Source of the DNA: Cetobacterium sp. 2A
GTDB taxonomy: Bacteria > Fusobacteriota > Fusobacteriia > Fusobacteriales > Fusobacteriaceae
DNA length: 64,000 bases
Direction of reading: 5' to 3'
NCBI RefSeq assembly: GCF_014250685.1
Contig: NZ_JACFAJ010000005.1
Location: 62,001-126,000, forward strand
Part shown: positions 60,328-64,000 of the stretch, piece by piece
Layout of the letters: the number at the start of each line of letters is the position of its first letter
Position numbering within the stretch: the stretch's first letter is position 1
Notes under the pieces: generated by a model
Seen by the model: the letters and a program-made list of their open reading frames with translations, nothing else
Told to the model about the DNA's origin: nothing
Databases searched by the model: none
Program-made: the position numbers and the translations under genes

Positions 60328-61650
60328 TTATACAAAGCTTTTCTTTGTCCACTTTTTACTATTCCATCTCCAAAGCATAGCAATACCTCTCAACCATTCA
60401 TCGGCAGCATTTCCTAACCAAATTCCAACGAGTCCAAGTTCCATTTGAATTCCAAATAACCAAGATAGAGGAACGGCTATTCCAAACATAGAAAAAATAC
60501 CTATAAACATTGGAAATTTTATATCTCCAGCAGCATGTAGTGAGTTGATTATAACAATATTAAAAGTTCTTCCTGTCTCTAGTAAAATCATCCAAATAAA
60601 AACTTTATAAGCGGCATTTAAAACAGAGATATCCGTAGTAAAGAATTTCATTATTTGAACTTTAGCGAGTACTACAATTACTGATACAATACCAGCAGCA
60701 ATAAATGATATTTTTGTACTTTTTAGACATTGAACATAGGCAAGATCTTTATCATTAGCCCCCACTAATTGACCTACCTGTATTGCGGTGCCGTGTCCAA
60801 GAGAAATAGAAAATATCATAATAAATGATGAAACTAAAGTTAGATATGTTCTAGCTGTAATATTTATACTTCCCATAGTATTTACCATTGATAGAATTAT
60901 TAACTGGGCAATTGACCAACTTAAGTGTTCACCAGCAGTTGGAATTCCTATAGAAAGAATATTTTTTAAAATTTTAGTTGAAAATTCTTTAAAATGAATA
61001 AGTTTAAAGTTACAATATTTCATCATAACTATAACTGATACTATGGAACCTAAAGATCTTGAAACTACAGTTGATAAACCAACACCGGTAACTCCAAGAA
61101 TAGGAGATCCAAACCAACCAAAAATAAACATACCATTACCTAAAATATTTAGAAGGTTGACACCAACATTTACATAAAGCATCTGTTTTGTATTTCCAAA
61201 ACTTTTCATAGCAGCACCACAAGTTAGTGTAATAGCTTGGAATATACAAAGTCCACCAACTAATTTAAAGTATCCTTCTCCAAGAGAAATTAAGTGTTTT
61301 GGGAGCTTGATTTGTACCAAAATCCATTCCCAACCAAAAAAGTAAAGAAGTCCTAGAGCTGTCCCTAAAACAAGATTCATAATAAGAGAAACGCAGATAA
61401 CTTCTCGTATACCTTTTGAGTTTTGACTTCCAAGATATTGAGCAGTTAAAATACTAGTTCCTAGACAGATAAAACTTAAAATAACATTTTGTATTCCTAG
61501 AACCTGACTGATTCCACCTACGGTTGCGACAGCGCTATCGCTATATCTTCCTAGCATTATAGTATCAACATTTCCAACGACAGTAACTAATAATAGCTCT
61601 AAGAAAATTGGAATAGTGAGTGCAAGTAAAGATTTTTTTGTGACTTTCAT
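60328..61650 (-). CDS. MATE family efflux transporter
   Basis: This is a 440-aa inner-membrane antiporter with about 12 helices. The N-terminal pattern is KSLLALTIPIFLELLLVTVV, then GNVDTIMLGRYSD, with the MATE repeat in the second half (NTMGSINITARTYLTLVSSF). I chose the ATG at 61650 because GAGAGGATATTGT precedes it; an upstream in-frame reading to 61749 crosses a terminator and a promoter. It has its own TATAAT (61695-61690 on the minus strand). It is only distantly related to the MATE protein at 5423. Confidence 0.85.
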   Translation of the reverse strand: MKVTKKSLLALTIPIFLELLLVTVVGNVDTIMLGRYSDSAVATVGGISQVLGIQNVILSFICLGTSILTAQYLGSQNSKGIREVICVSLIMNLVLGTALGLLYFFGWEWILVQIKLPKHLISLGEGYFKLVGGLCIFQAITLTCGAAMKSFGNTKQMLYVNVGVNLLNILGNGMFIFGWFGSPILGVTGVGLSTVVSRSLGSIVSVIVMMKYCNFKLIHFKEFSTKILKNILSIGIPTAGEHLSWSIAQLIILSMVNTMGSINITARTYLTLVSSFIMIFSISLGHGTAIQVGQLVGANDKDLAYVQCLKSTKISFIAAGIVSVIVVLAKVQIMKFFTTDISVLNAAYKVFIWMILLETGRTFNIVIINSLHAAGDIKFPMFIGIFSMFGIAVPLSWLFGIQMELGLVGIWLGNAADEWLRGIAMLWRWNSKKWTKKSFV

Positions 61651-61700
61651 ACAATATCCTCTCATTAAATTTATTGTGAAATTTAGGATATTATACCACA

Positions 61701-61728
61701 AAAAAAGGAGAGAAAATAGGTTCTCTCC
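61701..61728 (-). terminator. terminator after the YfcC-type transporter gene
   Basis: On the minus strand, GGAGAGAA (61728-61721) pairs with TTCTCTCC (61714-61707), followed by six T. It separates the transporter from the downstream MATE gene. Confidence 0.85.
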
Positions 61729-61745
61729 ATAAAGATAAATTATTT

Positions 61746-63230
61746 TCAAACAAATGAAGCTATAATTAATCCAATCAGTGTAGTAAAGAACAAAACAGCT
61801 AATATTTTAAGAACAAATTTTATCCAAGTTCCATAACCAATTCTTGAAATAGCAAGTCCTCCCATAACAACAGCAGAAGTTGGAGTAACGAGATTTACAA
61901 GTCCTGAAGCAGATTGATATGCTGTTACAACAATATTCTTAGCAACACCTGAAAACTCACCTAAAGGAGCCATAATAGGCATAGTAAGAGTTGCAAGACC
62001 AGATGTTGAAGGAATTAAAAACGACATAGGAATATAAAACAAATATGTAAAAATAATGAATGGAATTTTTCCAAGTCCCGCTAGGTGAGTTTCACCCCAA
62101 TTTAAGATTGTATAAGTCATTCCACCAGCATTCATAACAACAGTTATTCCTCTTGATATTCCAACAATCAGGGCAACACCTAGTAAATCTTTAGCACCAT
62201 TTAAAAAGTTTTCTAGAATTTCTTTTTCATTCATTCCATCTACAATTCCAATTAATACAGATGAGATAAGGAATAAAACAGTCATTTCACCAAACCACCA
62301 ATCTCCTAATGGAACTATATCTCCAAGGAGAACACCGATAGCTGGCAACTCTTTTAAAGTGGTCGAAAGAGATTCAAAAAAAGTTATATTAAACTTTCTA
62401 GCCCAAGGAATAACGGCTAAAATCATTACTATAAAAGTCATTCCAAAAATAAACAGAATCAATTTTTTCTTTTTTGTGAACTCAATAACCACATTGCTAT
62501 TTCTCATATTGAAAAAATGCTCTTCGTCATCTAATTTTGTAGAATAAACATATGATGACTCTGGATTTTTCAAAATTTTATTGGCATAATGCATAAGAAT
62601 TTTAGCAACGATAGCAAGTTGTATAATAAGTAAAATAACTCTTAGAAATAAACCATCACCTATAGAGATACCTGCAAATCCAGAGGCTACACCAGTAGCG
62701 AAGGGATTAACAGTTGAATTTAAAACGCCAATTCCAGTTCCAAGAAGAATCGTTGCCATAGCAGTGATTGTATCAAATCCCGCAGCTATGAAAACAGGTA
62801 TAATAATTGGATAGAAAGCTACAGTTTCTTCTGCCATTCCAAAAGTAGTTCCTCCTAAAGAAAAAAGAACCATTAGAATAGGAATTAAATGAGTTTCTTT
62901 ACCTTTGAAATTTTTAATAACAGATTGTACTCCTGCATCAATCGCTCCAGTTTTCATAACAACTCCAAGAAATCCTCCAATAACTATAATAAATAGAGCT
63001 ATATCTTGTGCTTGAGAAAAACCAATAATAGGGGCATTAACAATTTCCCATAGTCCCTGAGGATTCGAAGAAATTGCTTTATATGTTCCTGGAATAGGTT
63101 GCAGATTTGATGATGTAGGGTCAACGTAGTCGTAAATTCCTGCTGGAACTATCCATGTTAAGATTGCAACAACAGCAATTAAACAAATCAGAATAGTATA
63201 GGCACTTGGCATTTTAAATTTTTTACTCAT
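61746..63230 (-). CDS. YfcC family inner-membrane transporter
   Basis: This is a 494-aa membrane protein with about 12 helices. The pattern MPSAYTILICLIAVVAILTW, PGTYK, FGMAEETVAFYPIIIPVFI and NSTVNPFATGVASGFAGI is that of the YfcC/DcuC-related family, which carries small organic or amino acids or peptides. The substrate is unknown. It sits 17 bp downstream of a PepV-like dipeptidase on the same strand, suggesting peptide or amino-acid use as a joint function. AGGAGG precedes the ATG, and the unit ends in a terminator. Confidence 0.82.
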   Translation of the reverse strand: MSKKFKMPSAYTILICLIAVVAILTWIVPAGIYDYVDPTSSNLQPIPGTYKAISSNPQGLWEIVNAPIIGFSQAQDIALFIIVIGGFLGVVMKTGAIDAGVQSVIKNFKGKETHLIPILMVLFSLGGTTFGMAEETVAFYPIIIPVFIAAGFDTITAMATILLGTGIGVLNSTVNPFATGVASGFAGISIGDGLFLRVILLIIQLAIVAKILMHYANKILKNPESSYVYSTKLDDEEHFFNMRNSNVVIEFTKKKKLILFIFGMTFIVMILAVIPWARKFNITFFESLSTTLKELPAIGVLLGDIVPLGDWWFGEMTVLFLISSVLIGIVDGMNEKEILENFLNGAKDLLGVALIVGISRGITVVMNAGGMTYTILNWGETHLAGLGKIPFIIFTYLFYIPMSFLIPSTSGLATLTMPIMAPLGEFSGVAKNIVVTAYQSASGLVNLVTPTSAVVMGGLAISRIGYGTWIKFVLKILAVLFFTTLIGLIIASFV

Positions 63231-63247
63231 AAATATTTCCTCCTAGA

Positions 63248-64000
63248 TTATTTTGAAAGCTCTTGAATTGCTTTAGCATATATTCCAAAAGCTCTCTCCA
63301 TATCCTTTAAAGAAATGTATTCGTTAGGTTGGTGCTCTGTTTTTTCTCCATCTGGAAAGACCATTCCAAAGGCAACACAATTATCCATAGATCTAGCATA
63401 TGTTGCTCCACCTGAAGAAATGGGAGTTGAATCGAATCCTGTTTCCTCCTCATAGATTTTACGAAGGGTCTTAATTAAAATATGATCTTTTGGGACATAT
63501 AAAGATCTTAAAAAATCTCTTTCTTCATATTCAAAACCATATTTTTTTGAAACTGTTTTGATAGTTTCAACGATAATATCTTTATTTGCAGTTACAGGTA
63601 TTCTAATATCTATACCAATTTGTGATTTATCTTTAGTTATTATTAACTTTCCAACATTAAATTTAAGTTTACCAGAATCTTCATCTTCTACAACACCAAA
63701 TATTTTTTCAGCATAAGGATCATTACCAATTTCATTTGCAATAAAGTCTATAGAAGGAGAACTGTATCCTGTTTCTTTAAGGGCTATAACGAGATGTTTT
63801 ATAGCGTTGATTCCATCTTCGCCAGCAGCAGCATGAACAGATTTTCCAAGAACTGTTACTTCGTTATCCTTTATTTCATAAGTATAATTAAGTTTATCTA
63901 GAGCAGCTACAAGAGAATCTAAATTTTTACCAGAGTACTGTGCTTTGTCAGGAACAGCGTTATATGCAGAATCTACATTTATTTCAATATCTTCACCTTT
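63248..64000 (-). CDS. pepV: PepV/Sapep-like M20 dipeptidase, 3' part (cut by window edge)
   Basis: The visible C-terminal 250 residues run open to the right edge. They end GGATYARSMDNCVAFGMVFP, then PNEYISLKDMERAFGIYAKAI and QELSK. The YARSMDN-VAFG-VFP pattern and the helical tail are typical of the dipeptidase PepV/Sapep (M20 zinc family), which cleaves Xaa-dipeptides. The catalytic-domain start lies outside the window. It is followed after 17 bp by the YfcC-type transporter. Confidence 0.85.
   Translation of the reverse strand, partial: KGEDIEINVDSAYNAVPDKAQYSGKNLDSLVAALDKLNYTYEIKDNEVTVLGKSVHAAAGEDGINAIKHLVIALKETGYSSPSIDFIANEIGNDPYAEKIFGVVEDEDSGKLKFNVGKLIITKDKSQIGIDIRIPVTANKDIIVETIKTVSKKYGFEYEERDFLRSLYVPKDHILIKTLRKIYEEETGFDSTPISSGGATYARSMDNCVAFGMVFPDGEKTEHQPNEYISLKDMERAFGIYAKAIQELSK

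Overview
The window is strongly AT-rich, uses AGGAGG-type ribosome binding sites with some TTG and GTG starts, and encodes an outer membrane (ushers, MipA, a patatin/beta-barrel phospholipase). It also carries anaerobic [FeFe]-hydrogenase maturation genes and amino-acid and nucleoside catabolism. This points to a Fusobacteriota member of the Fusobacterium/Cetobacterium/Ilyobacter kind. The genus is an inference from gene content, not from a marker gene.

Layout, left to right. 1-31 kb is ordinary metabolism and transport: divergent tldD/pmbA, a deo operon (pdp-deoC), an alcohol dehydrogenase, transporters (MATE, AEC, TcyP), a Ca2+ P-type ATPase, purine nucleoside phosphorylase, minCDE, a fructose PTS operon (fruR-fruK-fruA), a small alarmone synthetase-like gene, and hydE-hydG-hydF followed by a D-cysteine desulfhydrase-type enzyme and its transporter. 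32.8-37.2 kb is a plasmid-type replication and partition region. It has three 10-bp-phased AT-rich repeats, five tandem 16-bp iterons with 22-23 bp spacing, an inverted iteron at the rep promoter, an iteron-controlled Rep initiator, and parA-parB. Housekeeping genes such as minCDE on the same contig suggest a megaplasmid or chromid rather than a small plasmid.

37.2-59.3 kb is the most interesting part. Downstream of parB, with a 3-nt gap, lie an HD-GYP phosphodiesterase-like receptor and a PAS-GGDEF diguanylate cyclase. Next comes a promoter, a c-di-GMP-I (GEMM) riboswitch with an overlapping intrinsic terminator, and then a divergent chaperone-usher pilus locus (chaperone, five pilin-like subunits, a two-domain subunit, usher). 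MipA and an FplA-like phospholipase follow. A BglG/Mga-type regulator is then divergent from a second chaperone-usher locus with two chaperones, one usher and several pilin-like or adhesin-like proteins.

Read together, this is a replicon-borne circuit. c-di-GMP making and breaking enzymes sit in the partition operon, and the riboswitch next to them controls a surface fibre. Overlap of the aptamer's closing stem with the terminator's 5' arm predicts an ON switch. The right end (59.3-64 kb, minus strand) holds a solute-binding lipoprotein, a second MATE pump, a YfcC-type transporter and the 3' part of a PepV-like dipeptidase. No rRNA, tRNA, CRISPR array or transposase was recognised. All functional assignments come from motif reading only; no database search was run.
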